Source: DASQVO01 sp035640715 (GTDB lineage Bacteria > Actinomycetota > Actinomycetes > Streptosporangiales > Streptosporangiaceae). From it: 18,251 bases of DNA. Where the stretch lies: NCBI GenBank assembly GCA_035640715.1, contig DASQVO010000016.1, positions 1 through 18,251 on the forward strand, written 5' to 3'. This document shows positions 7,272-14,547 of this stretch, one piece after another. A program made the translations under genes and the position numbers. How positions within the stretch are numbered: the stretch's first letter is position 1; each line of letters begins with the position of its first letter. The notes below the pieces were generated by a model. It did not search any database, had not been told where the DNA came from, and saw nothing but the letters and a program-made list of their open reading frames with translations.

Positions 7272-7927
7272 TGCCGGTCAGTGAACTGCACCGCCAGATC
7301 GCGGCGGTCGTGCTCCGCGCGGCGGGCCGGTACGGGTTCGCCCTGGCGGGCGGTAACGCTCTCATCGCGCATGGGGTGATCGACCGGTACACCGCCGACG
7401 TGGATGTGTTCACCGATCAGCCTGGCGGTGTTGAGGACGCGGCCGGCGCGGTGGAAGCCGCACTACGCGACGCCGGGTATGACATCGACCGGCAGGACAA
7501 GACCGGCGGGCTGTCGGACCTCTTCGACGGGATGGGCCAGGGCCTGGCCGAGTGGAAGGTCACCGCCCCTGACGGGCAGCAGACGGTGCTGCAAATGTCC
7601 TACTTCGACCGGGCGCGCGGGCCGGTCACCATGGACATCGGCCCCGTGCTGGACCTGCAGGACGTTCTGGGGCTAAAGGTGGCGGCGCTGGCGAGCCGGG
7701 TAGAACCGCGCGACTACGTCGATGTGGCGGCCGCGCTGCAGCGCTACACCCCCGGTCAGCTCATCGCCCTTGCCAAGCACCTCGATCCAGGCCTGACCGA
7801 TCGGGACTTCGCTGACGCCGGGCGGCGGCTGGACCAGATGCCCGACCGGGCGTTCGCCCCCCAGGGGTACGGTCCGCAGGAGGTTGCCAGGCTGCGGGAG
7901 CGGTTCGCCGCCTGGCCCCGGCACTGA
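7271..7927 (+). CDS. AbiEii/AbiGii-type nucleotidyltransferase (toxin)
   Basis: A 218-residue protein of the AbiEii family (DUF1814, polymerase-beta-like nucleotidyltransferase fold), the toxin half of type IV-like toxin-antitoxin and abortive-infection systems. Characterised members attach nucleotides to tRNA ends or other targets. Visible motifs: FALAGGNALIAHGVIDRYTA (residues 23-42, the GG...H...R-T signature) running into DVDVF with metal-binding Asp43 and Asp45; and later LGLKVAALASRVEPRDYVDV, matching the family K...A...R...RD..D block. ATG 7271 is chosen over longer in-frame starts because it overlaps the upstream stop by one base and begins at the conserved domain. Length is in the range of the short actinobacterial branch. 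No truncation is seen. A defence or plasmid-stabilising role is inferred from family only. Confidence 0.83.
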   Translation: MPVSELHRQIAAVVLRAAGRYGFALAGGNALIAHGVIDRYTADVDVFTDQPGGVEDAAGAVEAALRDAGYDIDRQDKTGGLSDLFDGMGQGLAEWKVTAPDGQQTVLQMSYFDRARGPVTMDIGPVLDLQDVLGLKVAALASRVEPRDYVDVAAALQRYTPGQLIALAKHLDPGLTDRDFADAGRRLDQMPDRAFAPQGYGPQEVARLRERFAAWPRH

Positions 7928-8130
7928 CGGGCCTCCGGGCGCGCCGCCGGGTACCGCGAACACCGAGTGGATCGCCCATAAGAAGCCTGGGGCGGCCGGA
8001 GGGCCGGCGGTAGCTCGCGGCGCGCCGCGAGCGCCTATGCCGGATGCAGGGCTGTGCCCGGCACCCGGCGCTATGCCAAAACGCCGTTTGTGCTGTCCGG
8101 GTCTCCTGCCGACATGTGGTCCAGGTCGAA

Positions 8131-8171
8131 TCGGCCCGAATCGTTCCGGAACAATCGGTTCGGCCCGAATC
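8131..8171. repeat. 12-bp direct repeats flanking a 10-bp palindrome
   Basis: TCGGCCCGAATC occurs at 8131-8142 and 8160-8171, 29 bp apart. GTTCCGGAAC, a perfect palindrome, abuts the first copy at 8143-8152. It may be a protein-binding site, but no adjacent promoter or gene makes this clear. Confidence 0.55.
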
Positions 8172-8232
8172 CTTACTCGGCAGCGAGCGGGATCCCAGCT
8201 CATCTCGGATGCTTCTTGCTGTTATCAGCATT

Positions 8233-8257
8233 CCTGAGGTGCAACCCTGAGCGGGCG
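8233..8257 (+). repeat. Left copy of a direct repeat around the 8.2-9.25 kb segment
   Basis: CCTGAGGTGCA at 8233-8243 is identical to 9223-9233, and both are followed after 4-6 variable bases by AGCGGGCG. The two copies are 990 bp apart and enclose the inverted repeat and the hypothetical gene at 8528. Confidence 0.5.
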
Positions 8258-8288
8258 CGAGGATGTGCTGGCAACGCTTCATGGCCTC

Positions 8289-8508
8289 GAACTCCTACAG
8301 CTCCGGCAGGGCGCAAAGTAGATGCATCTGCGCTGGTCACCACTGATGCGGTGGCTTTCGAGAAGGACTCGTTCTCGGAAGTCCTCGGGCGTTGGAGTTC
8401 CGGGAACCAAGGCTAGGACGCCCACGTAGGCCCAGCTCACGACTTCCGAGAGCATGGTCAGCGCGGCCGACGGTGCTACTTTGCACTTGGCCGGACCTGT
8501 AGGAGTTC
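8289..8508. repeat. Large imperfect inverted repeat, centre near 8402
   Basis: The outer arms 8289-8321 and 8476-8508 match as inverted copies at 28 of 33 positions (they start GAACTCCTACAG and end GCAAAGTAG in the left arm). Further in, GCGCTG (8330-8335) pairs with 8459-8464, CTCGGAAGTC (8374-8383) pairs exactly with 8441-8450, and the centre is the near-palindrome GTTCCGGGAAC (8397-8407). All matches are collinear with one ~27-nt length difference. This is an inverted duplication of about 100 bp or a decayed palindromic element. Confidence 0.75.
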
Positions 8509-8527
8509 CGGGCTCGGCGAGCTGCGA

Positions 8528-9040
8528 TTGTCGGGCTGGCCAGCACCGGAAGACCCCGATGCCGGCGAAGACGCGGAGCTGGACGGCCGGGCGGAGATCG
8601 CCGACCGCATCAGTGACGAGGTTTCCTGGCTTCGGCGCTGCGCGGATTGGCTCGCCCAGATCGACGCCGGCCGGTATCCACCAGCGGTCAACCTGCGGCC
8701 AGCCGACGAGTGGCCCGGCACCGCCCACGTCGCCGTCGACCTGCAGCGGGTGCGCGCGGTGGCCGGCCGCATCGCCAGCGACCTCGACGAGCTCGCCCGC
8801 ACCCGCCGGGTCGCCGACCTCGACCGCGCTGCGGTGCTGCCGGACCGGCGAGCCGGACTGCGCCGCCGACTGGCCGAGCCTGACCTGGACTTCCGGGACT
8901 TTTGCGCGCGCAAGAAACTGCCGGCCTCGTCCACCCTGCAACTGGAGCGGGCCTGGGACGCCTGGCAGTCCGAGCGCCACCGACGCGGCGAGATCAATCA
9001 GCCGCCTGCCTACACCGGCAACCCGTTCCGGCCACGCTGA
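8528..9040 (+). CDS. Hypothetical helical protein, N-terminus uncertain
   Basis: A 170-residue frame rich in Asp, Glu, Arg and Ala with mostly helical character. Notable blocks are EIADRISDEVSWLRRCADWL, AQIDAGRYPPAVNLRP, HVAVDLQRVRAVAGRIASDL, and a C-terminal FCARKKLPASSTLQLERAWD. I recognise no family. The plus strand is preferred over the long antisense frame because its composition is protein-like and ends cleanly in a hydrophilic tail. The only usual start near the beginning is TTG 8528; the frame is open upstream to 8417 but has no ATG and runs through the right arm of the inverted repeat. The original start may therefore have been replaced by that duplication, and expression is uncertain. 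Confidence 0.5.
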   Translation: MSGWPAPEDPDAGEDAELDGRAEIADRISDEVSWLRRCADWLAQIDAGRYPPAVNLRPADEWPGTAHVAVDLQRVRAVAGRIASDLDELARTRRVADLDRAAVLPDRRAGLRRRLAEPDLDFRDFCARKKLPASSTLQLERAWDAWQSERHRRGEINQPPAYTGNPFRPR

Positions 9041-9222
9041 CCCTCGCGCGTCGGCGATGTTCAGCAAACTGGACGTCTTGGCGGTGTTCGTCGCTCCGTT
9101 GCTACCGCGCCCCCAGGTTGTGACCTTGGACCGGCGAGGGGCCCACAGGGTGGCTTCGGCCGCGCGAATCCGCTCGCCCGCGTCGGCGAGGGCCTGGCCG
9201 ATGGCCTTTGGCTGGCTATTTG

Positions 9223-9246
9223 CCTGAGGTGCACCTTAGCGGGCGC
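9223..9246 (+). repeat. Right copy of the direct repeat
   Basis: This is the partner of 8233-8257: CCTGAGGTGCA identical, then four bases (CCTT) and AGCGGGCG. Its end overlaps the left arm of the hairpin at 9241. Confidence 0.5.
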
Positions 9247-9267
9247 TCGCGTTTGCCTTGAGCGCCC
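9241..9267 (+). terminator. Hairpin, possible terminator of the 8528-9040 gene
   Basis: GGGCGCTC (9241-9248) pairs perfectly with GAGCGCCC (9260-9267) around an 11-nt loop, and CTTATGTT follows. There is no strong U-tract, but such hairpins are common actinobacterial terminators. It lies 200 nt past the upstream stop, so the assignment is weak. Confidence 0.35.
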
Positions 9268-9696
9268 CTTATGTTCACGATGCTGCGCGGCCCTGATTAT
9301 TGCATGTCCGATATCGTGTGAATATTATCGTGCCGTGCGCGCCCCGGGCGTGTCATCACCCCTGGCGCATCCAGGGGCGAGGGTGGCCCACGCGTCCGTC
9401 CACGCGGGGAGAGCTGACCTCGCTGGTACCGAGATCAGTGCCCCCGCACGATGGATGCCACAGCGCACCGGCTAGGCAGCGGGGTGCCCTAGCTGGTTTC
9501 TGCATCTCGGACAGGAGCGGGACATCGTGAAAGAACCTCATCGCTGAACATCACCGCTTCCCCGGTTCCCGCCGCCGGCCGCACTGGCCGCACGCCGGGT
9601 TGAGCTCCGGGTCTTTTAACGCGGTGCCGCGACCCCGTAACGGGACGTCAACGCTGCCATGAATATCAGAGCCACCGGGCTGGCGGTGCTGGCCTG

Positions 9697-10350
9697 CTAG
9701 GACCGCGCCAATCCCGGCGGCGCCGGCCGGGAGGCCGCCGGTTCCCGGGCGGCCAGGACTTCCGCACCGCGCCCGGAGCCTTCCCCCTCGGCCAGGCCGC
9801 CGGCGAAGAACCGGCGGATGCTGTCGATGAGCTCATCCACCGGCGGCCACCAGGGGCCGTGAGGCAGGCTCCGGAGGGCATCAAGGACCCGGGCGGCCTC
9901 TCCCGGGCCGCCGCCTGCCGGTACCACAGCCACCCGCCGCGGCCGTGCGGCGCGGAGCGGGCCGAGATAGGCGTCCGGGCCGCCGCCCTCCGCATTGGCC
10001 CGGGCGAGTACTAGATAGTAATCGGGCAGTTCAAACCGCCCGGCACGCCATGCGGCCACAGCTTCCCGCGCCTTCGCCTCGAATGGCGCCGCTCCCCGCT
10101 GGCCCTGGGCCACGTCCCACATGGCCTGCCACTCCGACACCACCCCGGCCAGCGGGTCGGCCGGGACCAGGACGTAGGGCGCGGCACTGCCGGCCGCCTT
10201 GCGCAGGGCCTGCGCGGCGGCCTCGAGGCCGTCGTCTTCGTCCTCGGGCGGCCTGGCCAAAGTGACGTTCGGGGACCGGGTCAGCTCGGCGAGAAGCGGC
10301 TCCCGCACCTCGCCGACCACGGCCACCACCGTCGAAGATTCACGCCGCAT
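9697..10350 (-). CDS. Conserved-looking hypothetical protein
   Basis: A 217-residue protein from ATG 10350. It starts with a hydrophobic strand (STVVAVVGEVREPLLAEL), then an acidic stretch (ARPPEDEDDGLE), a further alpha/beta region (AAPYVLVPADPLAGVV, FELPDYYLVLARAN, RRVAVVPAGGG) and a disordered Ala/Pro/Glu tail after WWPPVDELIDSIRRFFAGGL. Alternating strands and helices of this type suggest a small Rossmann-like fold, but I see no catalytic motif and do not recognise a family. The frame is open further upstream to 10560, but that part overlaps the divergent peptidase gene. ATG 10350 is preceded by TATCAT at a 7-nt distance, fitting a leaderless transcript. It is divergent from the oligopeptidase gene with 67 bp between the start codons. 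Confidence 0.65.
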   Translation of the reverse strand: MRRESSTVVAVVGEVREPLLAELTRSPNVTLARPPEDEDDGLEAAAQALRKAAGSAAPYVLVPADPLAGVVSEWQAMWDVAQGQRGAAPFEAKAREAVAAWRAGRFELPDYYLVLARANAEGGGPDAYLGPLRAARPRRVAVVPAGGGPGEAARVLDALRSLPHGPWWPPVDELIDSIRRFFAGGLAEGEGSGRGAEVLAAREPAASRPAPPGLARS

Positions 10351-10357
10351 CGACTTG

Positions 10358-10363
10358 ATGATA
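10358..10363 (-). promoter_or_regulatory. Candidate -10 element for the 9697-10350 gene
   Basis: Minus-strand TATCAT ends 7 nt before ATG 10350. No clear -35 is seen. Confidence 0.4.
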
Positions 10364-10403
10364 AATAGACGCAGGCGCGCGCCGGGACCCGGCCAGCCTC
10401 TCG

Positions 10404-10409
10404 TAAGCT
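10404..10409 (+). promoter_or_regulatory. Candidate -10 element for oligopeptidase B
   Basis: TAAGCT ends 8 nt before ATG 10418. A weak AGGG (10411-10414) is also present, so either a leaderless or a short-leader message is possible. Confidence 0.35.
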
Positions 10410-10417
10410 CAGGGCAC

Positions 10418-12607
10418 ATGAGTGCCGAGCAAGCCACGGGCCATTCACCAGCCGCTGCGGCGGCCTCGATCCGGCGGCTGGCGGACGCGCCCGGCGCGCC
10501 GCTGCCCCCGGCCGCCAAGCAGGTGCCGACCGTCCGCACCCACCACGGGGACAGTGTCATCGACCCCTACGCGTGGCTCGCCGACAAGGACGACCCGGAC
10601 ACGATCGCCTACCTCAAAGAGGAGAATTCCTACACCGAGGCGCTGACCGCCAGTGAGGAGGGCCTGCGCGAGGCGATCTTCGGCGAGATCAAGGCACGCA
10701 CTCAGGAGACGGACCTTTCGGTGCCCATGCGCAAGGGGGACTGGTGGTATTACGCGCGGACGGTCGAGGGGCAGCAGTACGCGCTGCAGTGCCGACGCCG
10801 CGTGCTGCCGGACGACGCCGGGCCGCCGCTGGCCGCCGACGGCAGCCCGCTGCCCGGCGAGGAGGTGCTGCTGGACGCGAACGCCCTCGCGGGTGATTCC
10901 CCGTTCTTCGCGCTCGGCGCCTTCCGCGTCAGCCCCGACGCGCGGTTGCTGGCCTATTCGACTGACTTCTCCGGCGACGAGCGGTTCACGCTGCGGATCA
11001 AGGACCTCGCGACCGGCGAATCACTGCCCGATGAGATCCCGGGCACCTTCTACGGTTGCGCATGGTCCCGGGACGGCTCGGCCTTGTTCTACGTCACGGT
11101 CGACGATGCCTGGCGGCCCTGGCGCGTGTGGCGGCACACGGTGGGCACGCCGCATGCGGAGGACAGCATCCTCTTCGAGGAGCCGGACGAGCGGTTCTGG
11201 GTCAGCGTGGAGCTCACGCGCAGCGAGCGCTTCCTGTGCATCACGTCCGCGAGCAAGGTGACCAGCGAGGTGTGGCTGCTCGACGCGGCAGCGCCCGGCG
11301 GCGAGCTCACCGTTGTCGCGCCCCGCAGGCAAGGCGTGGAATACGAGGTGGAGCACCAGGCCGGCCCGGACGGCACGGAGCGGCTGCTCATCCTGCACAA
11401 CGACCACGCACAGAATTTCGCGCTCGCATCCGCGCCGGTCTCGGATCCGGCCGCGTGGACGCCCCTCATCGGCCACCGCGGCGACACCCGCCTGCTGGGC
11501 GTGGACGCCTTCGCGGAGTTCCTGGCGGTGTACTTCCGGCGGGACGGCCTCACCGGCCTGAGGATTATCCGGGCCGACGGCAGCGAGCACGACGTGGCCT
11601 TCCCGGAACCCGTCTACACCGTATCGCCGGGCCCGAATCCCGAGCATGCCTCCTCGCTCTACCGGCTGCGCTACACGTCCCTGCTGACACCGGATTCGGT
11701 CTACGACTGCGACATGACGACCGGCGGGCTGACACTGCTGCGGCGCCAGCCGGTGCTTCCCCTGGGCTCCGCCGGTTATCAGCCGGGCGACTATGAGCAG
11801 CACCGGGAATGGGCGATCGCCGCCGACGGCGCGCGGATCCCCATCTCGCTCGTCTGCCGCCAGGGCACGCCGCGCGACGGCAGCGCGCCGTGCCTGCTGT
11901 ACGGATACGGCAGTTACGAGCTCTCGGCCGACCCGCAGTTCTCCATCTCCCGGCTGTCCCTGCTCGACCGCGGCTTCGTTTTCGCGATCGCGCACGTGCG
12001 CGGCGGCGGCGAGCTCGGCCGCGGCTGGTATGAGGACGGCAAGCTGCTCCGGAAGAAGAACACCTTCACTGATTTCGTGGCGTGCGCGGAGCACCTGGCG
12101 CGGCAGGGGTGGACGTCACCGCGCCGCCTGGTGGCGCGTGGCGGGTCAGCCGGCGGCCTGCTGATGGGAGCGGTGGCTAACCTGGCGCCGGAGGCGTTCG
12201 CCGGCATCGTGGCGCAGGTGCCGTTCGTGGACGCGCTCAACACGATCCTCGACCCCTCGCTGCCGCTGACGGTAACGGAGTGGGAGGAGTGGGGCGATCC
12301 CCTGCACGACCCACAGGTATACGCCTACATGAAGTCGTACACGCCGTATGAGAACACCACGGCCGCGGAGTACCCGCCGATCCTGGCGGTGACCAGCCTC
12401 AATGACACGCGTGTCCTCTACCGGGAGCCGGCGAAGTGGGTCGCCAGGCTGCAGGCGGGCGCCAGGGGCGGCCCGTTCCTGCTGAAAACGGAGATGGACG
12501 CGGGACACGGCGGGCGCAGCGGCCGGTACGACGCGTGGCGCGAGGAAGCATTCGTCCTCGCGTGGATCGTCGACGTGGCCGGCGACGGCGCCGGGGCGCC
12601 CGGCTGA
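10418..12607 (+). CDS. ptrB: Oligopeptidase B (S9A serine peptidase)
   Basis: A 729-residue cytoplasmic prolyl-oligopeptidase-family enzyme that cuts short peptides after Arg or Lys. The N-terminus has VIDPYAWLADKDDPDTIAYL, the S9A entry motif, then a seven-bladed propeller region (about 90-430) with repeats such as FRVSPDARLLAYSTD and GCAWSRDGSALFYV. The C-terminal alpha/beta-hydrolase domain begins around LLYGYGSYELSADPQFS. The catalytic triad is visible: Ser577 in RGGSAGGLLMG, Asp663 in SLNDTRVLY, His697 in DAGHGGRSG. The block HVRGGGELGRGWYEDGKLL is diagnostic for the family. Length fits the family (about 680-730). ATG 10418 is chosen because the longer frame would overlap the divergent gene. 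It is a single gene, convergent with prs. Confidence 0.93.
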   Translation: MSAEQATGHSPAAAAASIRRLADAPGAPLPPAAKQVPTVRTHHGDSVIDPYAWLADKDDPDTIAYLKEENSYTEALTASEEGLREAIFGEIKARTQETDLSVPMRKGDWWYYARTVEGQQYALQCRRRVLPDDAGPPLAADGSPLPGEEVLLDANALAGDSPFFALGAFRVSPDARLLAYSTDFSGDERFTLRIKDLATGESLPDEIPGTFYGCAWSRDGSALFYVTVDDAWRPWRVWRHTVGTPHAEDSILFEEPDERFWVSVELTRSERFLCITSASKVTSEVWLLDAAAPGGELTVVAPRRQGVEYEVEHQAGPDGTERLLILHNDHAQNFALASAPVSDPAAWTPLIGHRGDTRLLGVDAFAEFLAVYFRRDGLTGLRIIRADGSEHDVAFPEPVYTVSPGPNPEHASSLYRLRYTSLLTPDSVYDCDMTTGGLTLLRRQPVLPLGSAGYQPGDYEQHREWAIAADGARIPISLVCRQGTPRDGSAPCLLYGYGSYELSADPQFSISRLSLLDRGFVFAIAHVRGGGELGRGWYEDGKLLRKKNTFTDFVACAEHLARQGWTSPRRLVARGGSAGGLLMGAVANLAPEAFAGIVAQVPFVDALNTILDPSLPLTVTEWEEWGDPLHDPQVYAYMKSYTPYENTTAAEYPPILAVTSLNDTRVLYREPAKWVARLQAGARGGPFLLKTEMDAGHGGRSGRYDAWREEAFVLAWIVDVAGDGAGAPG

Positions 12608-12627
12608 GGCGGGCCTCCCGGCGGGGC

Positions 12628-12649
12628 GGCCACCGGCCCGGGGCTGGCC
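12628..12649. terminator. Weak hairpin between convergent ptrB and prs
   Basis: GGCCA (12628-12632) pairs with TGGCC (12645-12649) in the 73-nt gap between two converging stop codons. It could serve both directions, but the stem is short and there is no T-tract. Confidence 0.25.
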
Positions 12650-12680
12650 GCGCCTGTTCGGCCAGTCCCGGCGGATCCGG

Positions 12681-13634
12681 TCAGGACTGGTCGAACAGGG
12701 CGCTGACCGACTCACCGTCATGGATCCGGCGGATGGCCTCTGCCAGCGCCGGAGCCACCGAGATGACGTGCAGCTTGGGATCGCGCACGTGGCCGGGCAG
12801 GGGCACCGTGTCGGTGCAGACGATCTCCTCGACGTCAGGCTGCGCGGCGAGCTTGCCCAGCGCGCCGTCGGCGAAGAGCCCGTGAGTGCAGGCGATGCGC
12901 ACGGAGCGCACATCCTGCTCGCGCAGCCGGGCCAGCAGCTCCATCAGCGTGGTGCCACGGACGATCTCATCGTCAATGACAATGACGTCACGGCCCGATA
13001 CGTCACCGATGATCGAGCTGATGGTGACGTCGTCATCACTGAAGCGCTGCTTCGCGCCGGCCGCGACCGGCAGCCCCAGGCGACGGCCGAACACCGCGGC
13101 GCTCTTCGCGTAGCCAAGGTCCGGCGAGACCACCACCGCATCGGCCAGATTGCGGCCGCGGAAATACGCGGCCAGCTCACGCAGCGCGTGCAGGTGGTCG
13201 ACGGGCATCGAAAAGAAGCCGTGTACCTGCGGCGAGTGCAATGTCATCGTCAGTGCCCGGTTCGCGCCGGCGGCGGCCAGCAGGTCGGCAACGAGGCGGC
13301 CCGCTATCGAGATCCGCGGCTCATCCTTCTTATCTGAGCGGGCATAGGCGTAATGGGGCATGACGACCGTTACCCGGGCAGCTGAGGCCCCTCGTGCGGC
13401 ATCCGCCATCAGCAGCAGCTCGACGAGGTTCTCCTGGACCGGCGGGACCAGCGGCTGGATGAGGAAGACGTCCCGCTCCCGGCAGTTTGACTGCAACTGG
13501 ACCTGCAGGCAGTCGTTGGCGAAGCGCTGGATGCGGACGGGATACAGCGGGACCGCCAGGTGCGCGCAGATCTCGGCGGCGAGACCGGGATGGGCGCTCC
13601 CGCTGAAGACTGCGATCTCTCGCACAGCTCTCAC
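12681..13634 (-). CDS. prs: Ribose-phosphate pyrophosphokinase (PRPP synthetase), variant PRPP loop
   Basis: A 317-residue PRPP synthetase, making PRPP and AMP from ribose-5-phosphate and ATP for nucleotide, His and Trp synthesis. Family marks: IAVFSGSAHPGLA at the start; RFANDCLQVQ in place of the usual RFSDGE; PHYAYARSDKKDEPRISIAG; catalytic-type His133 in TLHSPQVHGFF; VVVSPDLGYAKSA; flexible-loop Lys195/Arg197 (AKQR); C-terminus IRRIHDGESVSALF. The ribose-5-phosphate loop is DDEIVRGTT (221-229), where standard enzymes have DD-x-x-D-T-x-G-T: the second Asp and the Thr are replaced by Val-Arg. It belongs to an actinobacterial second-copy type I know with DDEIATGGS, so activity may differ. 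The GTG start (13634) overlaps the adk stop by 4 nt (GTGA), giving translational coupling. Confidence 0.9.
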   Translation of the reverse strand: MRAVREIAVFSGSAHPGLAAEICAHLAVPLYPVRIQRFANDCLQVQLQSNCRERDVFLIQPLVPPVQENLVELLLMADAARGASAARVTVVMPHYAYARSDKKDEPRISIAGRLVADLLAAAGANRALTMTLHSPQVHGFFSMPVDHLHALRELAAYFRGRNLADAVVVSPDLGYAKSAAVFGRRLGLPVAAGAKQRFSDDDVTISSIIGDVSGRDVIVIDDEIVRGTTLMELLARLREQDVRSVRIACTHGLFADGALGKLAAQPDVEEIVCTDTVPLPGHVRDPKLHVISVAPALAEAIRRIHDGESVSALFDQS

Positions 13635-14374
13635 CTTGCGCTTTCGGCAGTTCCTGCTTTCGTATCTTTATCCGTCTCTCTATCCGTCGCCTTCATGCCT
13701 ATGCCTGCTGTGTCTTTGCCGGTCCCCGGCTTCCGCAGTGGCGGCAGCCCGAGCCGTTGCCTTATCTCCTGCTGGACGACCTCCGGTGCCGGCCGGGCGT
13801 CGACGGTGACCACATACTCCTTGCGCCGGAACAAGTCCAGCACGGGGTTGGTCTTCTCGTGGTACTCCTTCAGCCGCACGGCGAGAGCCTCTTCGGTGTC
13901 GTCTTCCCGCCTGACCAGGTCGCCGCCGCAGACGTCGCACTTACCGGGGACGGCGGGGCTGTTGGCGAGCAGGTTGTAGTCCATGCCGCAGTTGGAGCAG
14001 AGCCGCCGGGCGAGCACCCGGCGCCTGACCTCACTGTCGGGCAGGTCCAGGTAGATCACGGCGTCGATGTCGTAGCTCTCAAGGAAAAACTCGGCCTGCC
14101 GCCGGTTCCTCGGGAAGCCATCGATGATGAATCCGTAGTTCCAGTCGTGCTGCGTGAGGCGGTCACGGACCACCGACTCGGCCAGATCGTCGCCGACCAG
14201 CTTCCCTTCCGCCATGGTCCGCCGTACCTGCGCCCCCATCTTGGTATGGTTCTGCACGTTCCATCGGAAGATGTCGCCGACGCTGATATGCACGAGATCG
14301 AGGTCCGCGGCCAGCAGGTGGCTCTGCGTGCCCTTCCCGCTGCCCTGCACCCCCATGATCACGTATTTTCGCAT
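13631..14374 (-). CDS. adk: Adenylate kinase, zinc-LID type
   Basis: A 247-residue nucleoside monophosphate kinase, AMP + ATP to 2 ADP. P-loop GVQGSGKGT at residues 8-16; NMP-binding SVGDIFRW near 31-38 (usual enzymes read TGDMLR); DGFPRN at 85-90; LID domain with four Cys (126, 129, 146, 149) in CSNCG and CDVCG, which would bind structural zinc; and TEEALAVRLKEYHEKT of the core. A charged, Lys/Asp/Thr-rich tail of about 35 residues after RQRLGLPPL is extra to the family. It lies directly before prs with a 4-nt overlap, so AMP released by the PRPP synthetase could be recycled by its neighbour. The usual actinobacterial adk sits in the secY-map ribosomal cluster, so this is likely a second, divergent copy. 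CAGGGT lies 6 nt before the ATG, suggesting a leaderless message. Confidence 0.88.
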   Translation of the reverse strand: MRKYVIMGVQGSGKGTQSHLLAADLDLVHISVGDIFRWNVQNHTKMGAQVRRTMAEGKLVGDDLAESVVRDRLTQHDWNYGFIIDGFPRNRRQAEFFLESYDIDAVIYLDLPDSEVRRRVLARRLCSNCGMDYNLLANSPAVPGKCDVCGGDLVRREDDTEEALAVRLKEYHEKTNPVLDLFRRKEYVVTVDARPAPEVVQQEIRQRLGLPPLRKPGTGKDTAGIGMKATDRETDKDTKAGTAESAR

Positions 14375-14380
14375 AAGGCA

Positions 14381-14386
14381 ACCCTG
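14381..14386 (-). promoter_or_regulatory. Candidate -10 element for the adk-prs operon
   Basis: Minus-strand CAGGGT ends 6 nt before ATG 14374. No Shine-Dalgarno is present, consistent with leaderless initiation. Confidence 0.35.
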
Positions 14387-14547
14387 TCACAGCCGTGCGT
14401 GACCCGGTCAGCTGGCCTGCCGCAGCGAGCGGGCCCGCCGGGAATCGGCACTCGTCCGGAATCAGGCCCACGGCGAACTAGGGCCCGTGAAAGACCAGGT
14501 TAAGCACCCCGCGGGCGCCGGGCGCACGCGGTCGGCCCGCGCCGGCG

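Larger units (their letters stand above)
7928..8527. other. 600-bp segment without a recognised gene, repeat-rich
   Basis: No open frame here has convincing composition. The segment holds a pair of 12-bp direct repeats around a 10-bp palindrome (8131-8171), one arm of a 1-kb-spaced direct repeat (8233-8257), and a large imperfect inverted repeat (8289-8508). It is best read as decayed mobile or duplicated DNA. Confidence 0.5.
9041..9696. other. Non-coding stretch with hairpins
   Basis: I find no gene I can support. It contains the right copy of the direct repeat (9223-9246), a terminator-like hairpin (9241-9267), and a second perfect hairpin CCCCTGG-CGCAT-CCAGGGG at 9359-9377. A minus-strand frame over about 9050-9225 reads partly protein-like (GQALADAGERIRAAEATLW) but has no start and runs into the antisense of the upstream gene. 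It may be a gene remnant. Confidence 0.4.

Noticed and set aside
8120..8180. GGTCGAATC looked like a tRNA T-arm
   Set aside because: No acceptor stem, D-arm or anticodon arm could be paired around it; it is part of the 12-bp direct repeats.
7673..8282. Minus-strand frames over the end of the AbiEii gene and beyond
   Set aside because: They overlap the conserved C-terminus of the nucleotidyltransferase and are Pro/Arg-rich without recognisable content.
8279..9067. 262-codon minus-strand frame
   Set aside because: It spans the inverted repeat and the antisense of 8528-9040; it is Gly/Pro/Val-rich without structure-like blocks, and its start is a TTG. I prefer the plus-strand frame, though with modest confidence.
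9359..9377. Hairpin CCCCTGG-CGCAT-CCAGGGG as a terminator
   Set aside because: The stem is perfect but no gene ends nearby and no T-tract follows, so it is only mentioned in the intergenic entry.
11021..12094. 357-codon minus-strand frame
   Set aside because: It lies entirely antisense to oligopeptidase B, whose triad and family blocks are intact; its composition is typical of a shadow.
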